Source of the DNA: Candidatus Latescibacterota bacterium
GTDB lineage: Bacteria > Krumholzibacteriota > Krumholzibacteriia > Krumholzibacteriales > Krumholzibacteriaceae
Reading direction: 5' to 3'
Assembly (NCBI GenBank): GCA_019038625.1
Contig: JAHOYU010000085.1
Coordinates: forward strand, 1 to 38,941
Length of the DNA stretch: 38,941 nt
In this document: positions 24,576-33,200 of the stretch, piece by piece
Numbering within the stretch: the stretch's first letter is position 1
How the letters are laid out: every line of letters starts with the position of its first letter
Notes under the pieces: generated by a model
Databases searched by the model: none
The model's input: the letters and a program-made list of their open reading frames with translations, nothing else
Told to the model about the DNA's origin: nothing
Position numbers and translations under genes: made by a program

Positions 24576-26204
24576 CTACTCCTTGACAAGAATATCTATA
24601 TCTCCAAAACTGAAGTGATACCTGCCTGCGAAATCAGGTTCGATATTCTTGAAACGTGAGAGATCGAGACTCCCGCCCCGCTTCAGCAGGTAATAAAGAA
24701 GCTCGCTGTCCCGGTATCCCACCTGCGCTACGTGATAATTTTCGTTTATATATTTACGTATCCCCGCGTCGGCCGGTAACCACTTCTTACTGTACAACAA
24801 TATCCATCTGAAGTTTCTCAGATCTTCGCCTGCCCTGATCTTTTCGAGCTTGTCGGGAAGAAGATTGCCCCTCTTGCCAGCCTCCCAGAGGGTGCCATAA
24901 AGCTGAGTCCTGTATGCCGCATATCTTCTATCCGACGGTGAGGCGTACGATATGAATATCCTGTCATCCTTTTCCCCATGCTCGGCGATGTGTCTTCCTG
25001 CGATATCGCTTCCCAGCGCCAGAATGTCAAAGTGCCCGAAATATTCTTTTTTCAGAAAAGGCGCCGCTGCAAGCACGAATACGGCGAGTGCAATGAGTCG
25101 AAACTTTTTCAGAGCGGGCCTGTCCAGGATGGAGATCGCTTCGGACAGTCCCACAGCCACACCAAACGCCATCATAGGAAGAAATGGGATATGGTAATAA
25201 CTGTGCCTGAAAGCAAAATCGGAAATAAGAACGAAACACAGAATCGCCGAAACGAGAGACCCCGCGAGAAATCTCGATATCATCGACCGCCAGTTCAACA
25301 GACAGGATAAAAGGCCGACAAAGAAAAAACTGAAATAGAGATAAGTATAGTTTTTCCCTATGTGGCCCCAGATGACCGGAATCACGGTTTTCCAGTAGCC
25401 GGGCCTGAACGATTTCGCCAGCAGGAGCCTGTCTGTGGGAAACAGGCTGTCCGAACTCACCAGTGCTGCCTTCGTCATCAGAAGCCACAGGATTATCAGG
25501 GATATGCCGGCAACAAACCAGGCTGACTGTCGGAATATCGTCCTCCTGGTCTCTTTCTCGGATAACCTTTTATATGGGAAGAGAAAGGCGATGGTCATTA
25601 CCGGGAACAGAAAAGTCCCTTTTATCATGGCCACCATCAGGAGACACACTGAAAATCCGACCAGGTCTTTCAGTCGGAAGTCTTCTATCCATTCAAGAAA
25701 ATACCGGAACAGAAGCAGAAGGAAAAAGAGGGCGGGAATATCGGGCTGGATATTCCTTCCAAAAAATATTGATACTGGCATGATCATCATTAAAAATGAA
25801 GCAAGCAGGCCTGTCTCGCTGTTCTTTGTCAGCTTTTCCGCGACCCTCCACGCAAGGAAGATCGTCCCGAGAGAAAAAGCGATCACGACCAGTCTCGCCA
25901 TCCATACGTGAACCCCGAATATCTTCCAGAGGAAATAGTAAATAAACGGCAGGAAAGGAAATTGTGGAAACGATTCCATATATCCCTCCCCCTCTGTCAA
26001 TCCCGAGTAGAGGACCCGCTTGTGCGCAAAATCTCCGTGATCGAGATACCCCTTTGCCACAGAGAGGTAATGGACTTCCTTCATCGAATGAAATCCGATC
26101 GGTGGATAAGAGATATGATACAGTCGAAGATAAAGGCCGGCCGCGAGTATCAGAACAACGATTACAATGGGCAGCCTGCTCTTGTCAAAATCTGTGATTT
26201 TCAT
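24576..26204 (-). CDS. Integral-membrane glycosyltransferase (GT-C fold, GT39/ArnT-like)
   Basis: A 542-residue polytopic inner-membrane protein with about ten hydrophobic helices, beginning LPIVIVVLILAAGLYLRLY. The first periplasmic loop (HISYPPIGFHSMKEVHYLSVAKGYLDHGDF) is where GT-C enzymes hold their catalytic acidic residue, and E and D are available here. Helix-rich segments such as MMIMPVSIFFGRNIQPDIPALFF match the ArnT/PMT-like pattern. A soluble C-terminal part of ~150 residues follows. Such enzymes move sugars from lipid-phosphate donors to lipid or protein acceptors on the periplasmic side. It ends 113 nt before the secreted repeat protein start, so it may be co-transcribed and could glycosylate secreted products (inference). 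Confidence 0.85.
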   Translation of the reverse strand: MKITDFDKSRLPIVIVVLILAAGLYLRLYHISYPPIGFHSMKEVHYLSVAKGYLDHGDFAHKRVLYSGLTEGEGYMESFPQFPFLPFIYYFLWKIFGVHVWMARLVVIAFSLGTIFLAWRVAEKLTKNSETGLLASFLMMIMPVSIFFGRNIQPDIPALFFLLLLFRYFLEWIEDFRLKDLVGFSVCLLMVAMIKGTFLFPVMTIAFLFPYKRLSEKETRRTIFRQSAWFVAGISLIILWLLMTKAALVSSDSLFPTDRLLLAKSFRPGYWKTVIPVIWGHIGKNYTYLYFSFFFVGLLSCLLNWRSMISRFLAGSLVSAILCFVLISDFAFRHSYYHIPFLPMMAFGVAVGLSEAISILDRPALKKFRLIALAVFVLAAAPFLKKEYFGHFDILALGSDIAGRHIAEHGEKDDRIFISYASPSDRRYAAYRTQLYGTLWEAGKRGNLLPDKLEKIRAGEDLRNFRWILLYSKKWLPADAGIRKYINENYHVAQVGYRDSELLYYLLKRGGSLDLSRFKNIEPDFAGRYHFSFGDIDILVKE

Positions 26205-26417
26205 ACGAGTCCCGTGTTGCTATTCCGTTACCAGTGTCGGTCTGAACCTGTCAGTCACCTTCCAGCGTTGGCCTGAATCTATCAGAGACTGACTATTGAG
26301 ACAAGAGTCATCCCGGGTGAGTGCCTTCTTCCCCGTCATGCACGAATATTGCAATTCACAATGTAGCACATATGTCTGACATATTCGTCGGGCTTCAAAA
26401 AAACATGTATGTTGTAC

Positions 26418-26446
26418 TTGACAATTTGTAAGAAATATATTACATT
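26418..26446 (+). promoter_or_regulatory. Promoter with overlapping palindromic operator
   Basis: TTGACA (26418-26423), a 17-bp spacer and TACATT (26441-26446) lie 39 nt before the ATG at 26486. Inside it TGTAA (26427-26431) and TTACA (26440-26444) form an inverted repeat with 8 nt between arms. ATTTG (26424-26428) and CAAAT (26448-26452) add an outer imperfect pair. This placement is right for repression by the XRE regulator encoded second in this operon. Confidence 0.68.
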
Positions 26447-26485
26447 GCAAATAGATTAAGAATAACCTTAACCGGGAGGCACGCT

Positions 26486-26908
26486 ATGAACATGGAACAG
26501 AAGACCGCATGGTTTATTCTGATTCTATTTCCAATCGTATGTATAGGATTTTTTGTTTTGTCCTCATTCTACGGATGGAGGGTCGGTTGCGCGGCTTTTG
26601 GCCTGTTTGGCCTGATCGGTTTGACACCATTCATTTTTCGTCGGCGGATCGATCCCCCCCGGGTAGCGTCGGATGAGCGGGACCGTCAGATCAATCGAAA
26701 AGCCTTTGTGGCCGGGGGACTGGCCTCCTACCTGGGTTTCGTTATCGGACTGATGTGCATCTGGGCTGTAAACATGATCGCTGGCAACAATATGATGACG
26801 ATCGATATCATACCATTGATCGTCTTCTGTGGATGGATGATTTTCTTCGTTGTCAGGTCTGGAGTACTACTCTTTTTATACAGCCGGGGAACTGGTTATG
26901 AGGAATGA
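26486..26908 (+). CDS. Small multi-pass membrane protein paired with an XRE regulator
   Basis: A 140-residue protein with four likely membrane helices (about residues 8-28, 33-52, 75-98 and 106-131). A short cytoplasmic loop, [22 protein letters not shown], includes the DERD..I..KA motif often seen in DUF2178-like small membrane proteins. The ribosome binding site GGGAGG precedes the ATG. It overlaps the downstream regulator gene by 11 nt. Pairs of such a membrane protein and a short XRE regulator are common in bacteria and archaea, but their job is not established. Confidence 0.85.
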   Translation: MNMEQKTAWFILILFPIVCIGFFVLSSFYGWRVGCAAFGLFGLIGLTPFIFRRRIDPPRVASDERDRQINRKAFVAGGLASYLGFVIGLMCIWAVNMIAGNNMMTIDIIPLIVFCGWMIFFVVRSGVLLFLYSRGTGYEE

Positions 26909-27131
26909 GAATATCACAAATTCGATACGCAGACTTCGCTTTGACCATGACGAGATGACCCAGCAGAAACTGGCTGACCTGGCGTGTGTCACACGTCAGA
27001 CCATCATCGCGCTGGAGGCTGGCAAATACTCTCCGTCCCTGTCGCTGGCATTTCGCATCGCGAGAGTCTTCAGCCTCAAAGTAGAAGATGTGTTTCAGTA
27101 CTCGGCTGAACAGGGGCCGACTGAACCCTGA
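26898..27131 (+). CDS. Short XRE-type helix-turn-helix regulator
   Basis: A 77-residue DNA-binding protein: almost entirely one HTH domain ([46 protein letters not shown]). The pattern RQTI.ALE.GKY.PSL..A..IA..F is that of the YgzD/YozG-like subfamily of small repressors. The ATG at 26898 was preferred to the longer frame from 26850, since it matches the domain start and overlaps the previous stop, suggesting translational coupling. It probably controls its own promoter at 26418-26446. The converging gene ends 10 nt further on. Confidence 0.92.
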   Translation: MRNENITNSIRRLRFDHDEMTQQKLADLACVTRQTIIALEAGKYSPSLSLAFRIARVFSLKVEDVFQYSAEQGPTEP

Positions 27132-27141
27132 TCAGCAGGCT

Positions 27142-28164
27142 CTATTTCCCTTTCAGCCCGTCCCGGATCTGCTTCTTCAGTTCCTTGTCGATCGAGCCCG
27201 GCATCTTCATGTTCTTCATGAACGCGATCTTGCCGGCGTCCTCGAAGTACATCTTCATCCTGAACATCGCCTCGATCATCTCGACCTTTACCTCTTCGCC
27301 ATCCTTCGAGATGACGATCTCGACCGGGTAGGCAGCGGCATGTGAAAGTCCGGGATATTCGAAATCCTTGCGAAATTCGTCCCCTCCGGTGCCGACTATC
27401 TTAAACGATTTCGTATCTATCGACGATCCGGACGTCCCAAGTATGATCACGTCGAAAGCGGGAATATCTACCCGGTACGCAAGTTTCAGCCCCCACTTTT
27501 TACTCTCTTTGCTCATTCCTTTTTCAACACGTGCCGCGACGTCCTCAAGACTGGTCCCCTTCTCGGCCGCTTTCTTCTGGATAAGGCCTTCAAACTTTCC
27601 GCCTGCGACTACCCCCATCGTCTTTCCGATAAAACCTTCGCTACGCATCTGGCCGTACTGGTCGCTGCTCTCCGTACCTTTGACAGAAAGAAGGATCATC
27701 GTCCTGAGCGCCTGAAGATGTGACTCTGACGACTCGCTGTGGCCCGCATCGTCCATCAGTATGGTCCTGTTGATAGAACGGGGATTGACGACCGACACGT
27801 GCGTCCCATTCTCATCCTGAAATACACTGACACGGTCGAGGGCCGCGTATGGACCAGTGTGCCTGTTCGCGTTCATTATACCAGCGGCATATTCCGGATG
27901 ATACAGCACGAGGACTTTGGCCTCGAATGAACAATCCTTCAGTCTGCCCGCATCTACTATGGCGCTCACGGTCCATCCCGCATCTACGGCGCTTTTATCG
28001 ATCGCCGCGGCGATATCATCGACCGTACCTTCAGCGTTCCTTACTACGTATTCGTAGACACCGAACTCATCGCCAGCCGACGAAGCGGACGGTGAAAATA
28101 CCACCGTCATGACCAACATCACGGCAACAACAGCTATGAACCTGACATGATCCATGTTTTTCAT
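27142..28164 (-). CDS. Exported DUF302-domain protein
   Basis: A 340-residue protein with a signal peptide (AVVAVMLVMTVVFSPSASSA). The region after it reads as a DUF302-like domain (VDDIAAAIDKSAVDAGWTV...KVLVLYHPEYAAGIM...). The second half (FDVIILGTSGSSIDTKSFKIVGTGG...) is of unknown fold and is Lys-rich at its end. GGGAG lies 6 nt before the ATG. The gene begins 40 nt after the FadL-type gene's stop, so the two are likely one transcript and may cooperate in the envelope. DUF302 proteins have no agreed biochemical function. One proposal is lipid or small-molecule binding. Confidence 0.82.
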   Translation of the reverse strand: MKNMDHVRFIAVVAVMLVMTVVFSPSASSAGDEFGVYEYVVRNAEGTVDDIAAAIDKSAVDAGWTVSAIVDAGRLKDCSFEAKVLVLYHPEYAAGIMNANRHTGPYAALDRVSVFQDENGTHVSVVNPRSINRTILMDDAGHSESSESHLQALRTMILLSVKGTESSDQYGQMRSEGFIGKTMGVVAGGKFEGLIQKKAAEKGTSLEDVAARVEKGMSKESKKWGLKLAYRVDIPAFDVIILGTSGSSIDTKSFKIVGTGGDEFRKDFEYPGLSHAAAYPVEIVISKDGEEVKVEMIEAMFRMKMYFEDAGKIAFMKNMKMPGSIDKELKKQIRDGLKGK

Positions 28165-28204
28165 TTTCTTCTCCCTGCCTGTAAAATTAACTGCATCCCA
28201 CCTA

Positions 28205-29533
28205 TCAGAACGACAACCCCACTCCGAACTCCCACTGGTCCATCTTCAGCTCTATTGTCTGCTGGCCCGGCTCCTGGAGCGGATGGTCGCCGCTCACGGT
28301 CTTCGAAAGCGCCCGAGTGACTACGAAGCTCAGTTCCCTGTCGATGCCGACCGCCTTACTTATTCCAAAAGTGATATGCTGCTCGATGACTCCAGGAGCA
28401 AGGATATTTAAGAGCAGTTCGGTCTCCGGCACAGGCTGGCTTCCGTATGAATATCCCCCCCGAAGCATCCATCCGGAATTGAGCAGATACCAGGCTCCCA
28501 TCTTGTACACGGTCATATCCTCCCACCCGAACCCGGCCCCCTCGTCTTCACCAAGATCGTAGACGTTGAGATTCGGCCAGAGCGGATTCGCGATGGCCGC
28601 CACACTACTGTAAAATATCTGCTGAACGTCGAAGGCGAGTCCCATTCCCGTAAAGCCGAAGGCCACTCCGGCAGTCCATGTCGCCGGAATATCAAAATCG
28701 CCCTCTTCGGCAAACAGGCCCGAGTACTCTTCGAACTCACTCATCTTTATCTCTGACTGGACGGAAAATCCAAATGACATGAAGTCGAGCCATTCGCCCA
28801 GGTACCCGGCGCGGACACCGTAACCGAACGAATTGCTGTATCCGTTATCAGTCAGTTTCTCCATGTCATCCGAATACCCCATATCACCGAACGCGTTGAG
28901 GCCCTTTGCCTCAAATCTCTGCCAGGCCAGGATCGGTGAGACACCGAACCCGTGCCTCTCGGCAAAGACCATTGAAAAAGTCGGGGCAAGGAACATCTGC
29001 ATCAGATCGATTCCAGCGGGACTGGTCCCGTCGAAAATCCCTCTCGGGTTGAAGACCTCTGCATCGTAATCTGTATTCATCCCGCCGTGACCGTACAGAG
29101 CTATTCCGAAGGTCGCCGTCTCGTCCTCGTTCAACCACCAGTTTGCGGCGATACTCGGTATGAAGAAGACGTTCGAACCGCTTTCATAAGTGCCCGGTGT
29201 CAGACCATAATCGGTCACCTCTGTAGATGGTTCGCCTGTGACAGAAAACTCCCTGTTCGGATTGAAAACGTAGAAACCTATTTCATAACCCGGTCCGGCA
29301 AGCGCCATCGCGCCGGGATTGTTCGCCGCCGCCATCGGACCAAGATAGAGAGCCACCCCCGCGCCTCCGATCGCCTTGTACTTTACACCCTGGCCATGAG
29401 AAAAGTATCCGTTTGTGGCGTATGCAATCTGAGGAACGATTGTGACAGACAGCAGGAAGACAACAGCCATGATCAGCATATTTGCCCGAATCGGCTTCTT
29501 CCATATTGATTCTACTTTAATAAATGGCCACAT
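28205..29533 (-). CDS. Outer-membrane hydrophobic-compound channel (OmpP1/FadL family)
   Basis: A 442-residue outer-membrane barrel. The mature N-terminus, ATNGYFSHGQGVKYKAIGGAGVA, is the FadL/TodX plug signature, followed by AAANNPGAMA. The protein ends MDQWEFGVGLSF with a terminal Phe as expected for outer-membrane insertion. The ATG at 29533 (MWPFIK) was chosen because AAAGGAG lies 5-6 nt upstream. A GTG at 29539 overlaps that site. The signal peptide follows a basic stretch (MLIMAVVFLLSVTIVPQIAYA). Members import long-chain fatty acids or aromatic hydrocarbons. The DUF302 gene downstream is likely co-transcribed. The ribosome binding site lies within a short hairpin. Confidence 0.94.
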   Translation of the reverse strand: MWPFIKVESIWKKPIRANMLIMAVVFLLSVTIVPQIAYATNGYFSHGQGVKYKAIGGAGVALYLGPMAAANNPGAMALAGPGYEIGFYVFNPNREFSVTGEPSTEVTDYGLTPGTYESGSNVFFIPSIAANWWLNEDETATFGIALYGHGGMNTDYDAEVFNPRGIFDGTSPAGIDLMQMFLAPTFSMVFAERHGFGVSPILAWQRFEAKGLNAFGDMGYSDDMEKLTDNGYSNSFGYGVRAGYLGEWLDFMSFGFSVQSEIKMSEFEEYSGLFAEEGDFDIPATWTAGVAFGFTGMGLAFDVQQIFYSSVAAIANPLWPNLNVYDLGEDEGAGFGWEDMTVYKMGAWYLLNSGWMLRGGYSYGSQPVPETELLLNILAPGVIEQHITFGISKAVGIDRELSFVVTRALSKTVSGDHPLQEPGQQTIELKMDQWEFGVGLSF

Positions 29534-29538
29534 ATTCA

Positions 29539-29552
29539 CTCCTTTCGAGGAG
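29539..29552 (-). promoter_or_regulatory. Hairpin covering the ribosome binding site of the FadL-type gene
   Basis: On the minus strand CTCCT, loop CGAA, AGGAG forms a 5-bp stem whose 3' arm is the Shine-Dalgarno of the gene starting at 29533. Such pairing would limit translation unless opened. The stem is short, so the effect may be modest. Confidence 0.45.
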
Positions 29553-29688
29553 GATAATAACCTTTGATCTTTTATCGTAATAATTCAGGTACATTCTGTA
29601 ATCCCACATAGCTCTGTCATCACATCATTTCCGCAAGATTAACACTCTATGTCTGGATTCGCAATAAAATAATAATGGACTTTATCTT

Positions 29689-29706
29689 GTAATCTTTACA
29701 GATTAC
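29689..29706. repeat. Perfect 7-bp inverted repeat in the divergent intergenic region
   Basis: GTAATCT, loop TTAC, AGATTAC. It lies 100 nt before the plus-strand lipoprotein start and about 155 nt before the FadL-type start on the other strand. It could be an operator or a small hairpin. No T-run follows. Confidence 0.5.
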
Positions 29707-29807
29707 CTGATAGTAACTGTCGGCCGGGCATCCATCTTGCATCTTTCCGGGCAGGCAGCTAAATTACAATCAGGCGTTTGGGCGGGTGCTGATAGACATG
29801 TGGTGGA

Positions 29808-31442
29808 ATGATGTATACATTTTCACGGAAGATCTCCCGTATGACTCTCGTTGTGACTTCCCTGTTGGTTTTCCTGTTTGCGGCATGCAATGACGGTAGC
29901 AGTTCGATAACGGCACCTGAGCAGCCCGGCACGCCTCTCCCCACTTCGGTTGATTCGATCGCGCCATCCATCCCGTCAGGAATCACCGCATCCGCTCTGT
30001 CTGATTCACAGATAGAGATCGGCTGGTCTGCAAGCAGTGATAATATCGGTGTCGGTGGATACCGCATTTTCAGAAACGACGAAGAGATAGGCACGACCCT
30101 TCTGCCCGCCTGGCTTGATTCGGGCCTCAGCGCCGATACGCCTTACAACTACAATGTATGCGCCTTCGATACCTCGGGCAATGAAAGCGAACTTTCAGAA
30201 ACAGTGACAGCAACTACGCTGGAAACCGGTGGTGACGGCGAGACATTCCTCGTCGGACCCGGCAGAACATATACGACACTCCAGCAGGTCGTCTCTCAGC
30301 TTGAGCCCGGAGACCTTGTGCTCGTCGACGGCGGCGCAGTCTACCCGGGCGGATTATCATTCGCCCATGCCGGCACGCCTGCGGCACCGATCACGATACG
30401 TGGCGTCCGCTCAGGCGGAGACCGTCCGGTGATCGAGGGAGGCCGGGACGTGGTGGAGTTCAACTGTAACAATTATGTATTCGAAGGATTCGAGATCAGA
30501 AATGCCGAATTCCGCGGCCTCTACCATCACGCCGACAATATCACGATCCGTGACTGCGTAGTTCACGGATGCCCTCACGGGATCCTCGGCGCGGACGGCG
30601 GCTCGGGCGACCTACTGATCGAGTACTGCGAGGTCTACGGATGCGGCGAGGGCGATGGGCGACATCAGCTCTACATTTCTACAAACGAGAACGACTATCC
30701 CGGTTCGGTATTCAGGATACGGTTCTGCTACATCCATGACGGGACTGGCGGTAACAATTTAAAGAGCCGTGCCGAGAGAAACGAAATCTACTACAACTGG
30801 TTTGAAAACCCCTACTACCACAACCTTGAGCTTATCGGCCCCGATCCTGCCGGCGGAGTCGCCGAGGACACAGCTCGCGAGGACAGCGACGTGGTCGGTA
30901 ACGTGATCATCGCGCGGCGATTCAGCAGAAATGTACGCATCGGCGGAGACGGATGCGGACAGTCGTTCGGACGTTACAGATTCGCCAACAACACCTTCAT
31001 CCATCGCTGCCCCACACCCGCATCACATATATTCGCCCACTTCGACGTGGAGAGTGTCGAGATGCACAACAACGTATTCCATATCACCTCACGCTCTGTC
31101 TTTGACGACAGCGAGGCCAGCTGGGTATACAGCCGCAGGGTGAGCGGTTCGAGCAACTGGGTCTATTCGAGCGCGGGCTATCCCGGCGAATGGACAGCGA
31201 CGATCACCGGCACCGACCCCGGATTTGTCGATATGGCTGGAAATGATTTCATGCCTGCTGCTGGATCGATCCTGATCGGCGGAGGAACGTATTCGATGGC
31301 GAGCCCCGAAGGTTCACCTTTCATAGACCCTCTCATCATACCTCAGTTCCATCCTCCTGTAGGGCTTCTGATCCCGGTCGGCACCGCGGAGGCCCGGCCG
31401 GCCAGCGGCGTAGTCGATATAGGAGCATTTGAGGTGCGGTAG
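29808..31442 (+). CDS. Lipoprotein with Fn3 domain and right-handed beta-helix (pectate-lyase-like fold)
   Basis: A 544-residue surface lipoprotein. The lipobox LFAAC is canonical, with Cys at about residue 27. A linker rich in Ser/Pro leads to a Fn3 domain at about 52-140 (SIPSGITASALSDSQIEIGWSAS...GGYRIFRND...DTSGNES). It is followed by a parallel beta-helix (about 145-480) beginning with the typical opener GRTYTTLQQVVSQLEPGDLVLVDGG, then repeated coils such as YVFEGFEIRNAEFRGLYHHADNITIRDCVVHG. It ends SGVVDIGAFEVR. This layout is common in polysaccharide lyases and other carbohydrate-active surface proteins, but no catalytic residues can be assigned. Two adjacent ATGs (29808, 29811) are possible starts. 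Confidence 0.9.
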   Translation: MMYTFSRKISRMTLVVTSLLVFLFAACNDGSSSITAPEQPGTPLPTSVDSIAPSIPSGITASALSDSQIEIGWSASSDNIGVGGYRIFRNDEEIGTTLLPAWLDSGLSADTPYNYNVCAFDTSGNESELSETVTATTLETGGDGETFLVGPGRTYTTLQQVVSQLEPGDLVLVDGGAVYPGGLSFAHAGTPAAPITIRGVRSGGDRPVIEGGRDVVEFNCNNYVFEGFEIRNAEFRGLYHHADNITIRDCVVHGCPHGILGADGGSGDLLIEYCEVYGCGEGDGRHQLYISTNENDYPGSVFRIRFCYIHDGTGGNNLKSRAERNEIYYNWFENPYYHNLELIGPDPAGGVAEDTAREDSDVVGNVIIARRFSRNVRIGGDGCGQSFGRYRFANNTFIHRCPTPASHIFAHFDVESVEMHNNVFHITSRSVFDDSEASWVYSRRVSGSSNWVYSSAGYPGEWTATITGTDPGFVDMAGNDFMPAAGSILIGGGTYSMASPEGSPFIDPLIIPQFHPPVGLLIPVGTAEARPASGVVDIGAFEVR

Positions 31443-31506
31443 CAATACCATCGTGCGTTGTCCGGAACCAGTGGATCGCCAATAGCAGTACATTAGCACC
31501 TGCCTG

Positions 31507-32760
31507 CTACTTACCCACCCGCATCGGCTGCCGCCTGGCGTAGGTCAGCGAGCGCCAGACCCATTCGACGGGACCGAACCTGAAATATCTCAACCAGACC
31601 GGCGAGACGACCAGCTGCAGGATCCATACGGCGATAACAATCAGGATCTGGTATTTCCTCTCGACACTGCCGTACAGTCCGAAGCCATGCCCGTAGAATA
31701 TGGTCGTACATATCAGGGTCTGTGCGAGGTAGTTTGTCAGGGCCATCCTTCCCACGGCAGCGAGCCTTGATGTGACACCCTTCATAAATCCCAAACGACA
31801 GATCAGCATGATTATGCCGATATAAGCGCTCGACACGAAAAAGCTGCCCCATAAATTAAACTGCGAACCTAAAAAGAACGAATATTCCATCGCCCATCCC
31901 GCCGCGAAATTTCTGTACATCCCGAAAATGACAAGCGGAAGGCCGATCCCGAATCCCATCGCGATCATCCAGGTGTAGAACTTTGCCGATCTCCTGCCGG
32001 TGACTATCCCCCATTTGAAGAAGGCCATGCCGATCAGCATCATGCCACCTATCCGCCAGCTTGTATGGATCATAAAGTAAGCAGTCTCAAAGAAAATCGA
32101 ATCCTCTACCCTGTACCTCATCTGCCCGAAGAACCCTGCCCTGTAATGTGTCAGTTTCTCCGCTATCTGTTCGACATTCGGCTTCCAGGTCGCCAGAGTC
32201 TGCTGAATCGATGCTTCGGGCCAATACTGCATTGTACTACCGAAAAAGATATAGAGAGCCGAAGCGACAGCAAAGAGAACGATACCTGTTGCTAAAAGTT
32301 TTCCCGGAGACACCTTCCTGAAGAGCCATGCAATAAGAGCACATAGCGCGTATGGAACCAGAATGTCGCCCGACCAGAAAATATGGGCGTGGATCAGGCC
32401 GATGATGAGAAGCCAGAATGTTCGTCTGTAGTGGATCCCTGCCGAACCGCGACCCTTCGCCTCGATCTTGCTGGTCATCAGCACTATCCCGGCTCCGAAC
32501 AGCATTGAAAATATCGTAACAAACTTCAGGTTGGCAAAGACGTTACTGAACATCCAGACCAATCTGTTCAATCCATTGAGGTCTCCATACGCCGTTGGAT
32601 TGAGATAGGCAGCGCCGATCATGGAAAAATACTGAATGTTCATTAGCAGGATACCAAGAAGGGCAAAGCCGCGCAGAGTATCTATCTGAGATATGCGTTC
32701 AGATGGCGCGACAGGGAGAACGACCTTCGAAGATGTTTTTGTTGAGTCTCCATTATTCAT
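31507..32760 (-). CDS. DUF418 (YeiB-like) polytopic membrane protein
   Basis: A 417-residue inner-membrane protein with about ten helices. The N-terminal signature ERISQIDTLRGFALLGILLMNI and the following KFVTIFSMLFGAGIVLM mark the DUF418/YeiB group, related to the acyltransferase-3-like and HGSNAT-like membrane proteins. The C-terminal DUF418 region includes GRMALTNYLAQTLICT and ends in the usual GPVEWVWRSLTY. The ATG at 32760 was chosen over the longer frame, because GGAGAG lies upstream and the extension is not family-like. Its function is unproven. A transport or acyl-transfer role has been suggested for relatives. It converges with the lipoprotein gene and diverges from the patatin gene. 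Confidence 0.92.
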   Translation of the reverse strand: MNNGDSTKTSSKVVLPVAPSERISQIDTLRGFALLGILLMNIQYFSMIGAAYLNPTAYGDLNGLNRLVWMFSNVFANLKFVTIFSMLFGAGIVLMTSKIEAKGRGSAGIHYRRTFWLLIIGLIHAHIFWSGDILVPYALCALIAWLFRKVSPGKLLATGIVLFAVASALYIFFGSTMQYWPEASIQQTLATWKPNVEQIAEKLTHYRAGFFGQMRYRVEDSIFFETAYFMIHTSWRIGGMMLIGMAFFKWGIVTGRRSAKFYTWMIAMGFGIGLPLVIFGMYRNFAAGWAMEYSFFLGSQFNLWGSFFVSSAYIGIIMLICRLGFMKGVTSRLAAVGRMALTNYLAQTLICTTIFYGHGFGLYGSVERKYQILIVIAVWILQLVVSPVWLRYFRFGPVEWVWRSLTYARRQPMRVGK

Positions 32761-32890
32761 ACGCTCTGACTCTCCTTCCCTGCATGTTTCTGATAATGGG
32801 CAGGGTACCACAGGCGGGGAGACCACAAAAAGCCATTTGAAGAATAATTATAGATACTGATTTACTCCTCCGTGCGCATTTGCGAACTAA

Positions 32891-33040
32891 GTGCAAGGAA
32901 ATTTACCTCCAACGCTGGAGGTAAAAAATCTTGCAGTTGTTTCGCTATAAGTCTGAGTGCTGATGCATTTGCGAACAAAACTCTATGATGGAAAGATCAC
33001 GCCGACATTATGTTAACCACCAGACAGGTCACTAATGCGC
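32891..33040 (+). ncRNA. Copy 1 of a ~150-bp repeated element with two stem-loops
   Basis: Aligned by hand with 38537-38685 it shows about 17 differences in about 150 positions. Stem I is 10 bp here: TTTACCTCCA (32902-32911), loop ACGC, TGGAGGTAAA (32916-32925). Stem II is AGTTGTTTCGC (32935-32945) with GCGAACAAAACT (32971-32982), about 10 pairs with small bulges. The 28 bases at 32935-32962 and 20 more at 32964-32983 are identical in the other copy, as is the ACATTATGTTAACCACCAGA block. A 12-mer GCATTTGCGAAC of stem II also occurs once more just outside, at 32876-32887. Whether it acts as RNA or DNA is not known. I use ncRNA as the nearest type. It lies 160 nt before the patatin start. Confidence 0.6.
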
Positions 33041-33119
33041 ATGACAGAATGAGCTGTGAAACTGGCAGTGGGAGGGAAATACCGGCTGCTCATACTTCTC
33101 GCCGGAAACGCCCACTTCG

Positions 33120-33148
33120 TTGACAATTCTCGGAATTTGACCTACTGT
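33120..33148 (+). promoter_or_regulatory. Weak promoter candidate for the patatin gene
   Basis: A perfect TTGACA (33120-33125) is followed after 17 bp by TACTGT, which matches only three of six -10 positions. A 12-bp palindrome CGATTCGAATCG (33160-33171) lies between it and the ribosome binding site and could be an operator. Confidence 0.35.
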
Positions 33149-33200
33149 ATCTGCTTATACGATTCGAATCGATATGAACACCATCCAAAAAGGAGTACTG

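Noticed and set aside
32891-33040. Integron attC site
   Set aside because: The paired hairpins and a GTTAAC invite the idea, but the GTTRRRY/RYYYAAC core pair is not present at the ends and no integrase gene is in the window.
33120-33173. tRNA-like TTCGAATC sequence near 33163
   Set aside because: It is part of a 12-bp palindrome. No cloverleaf arms or acceptor stem could be built around it.
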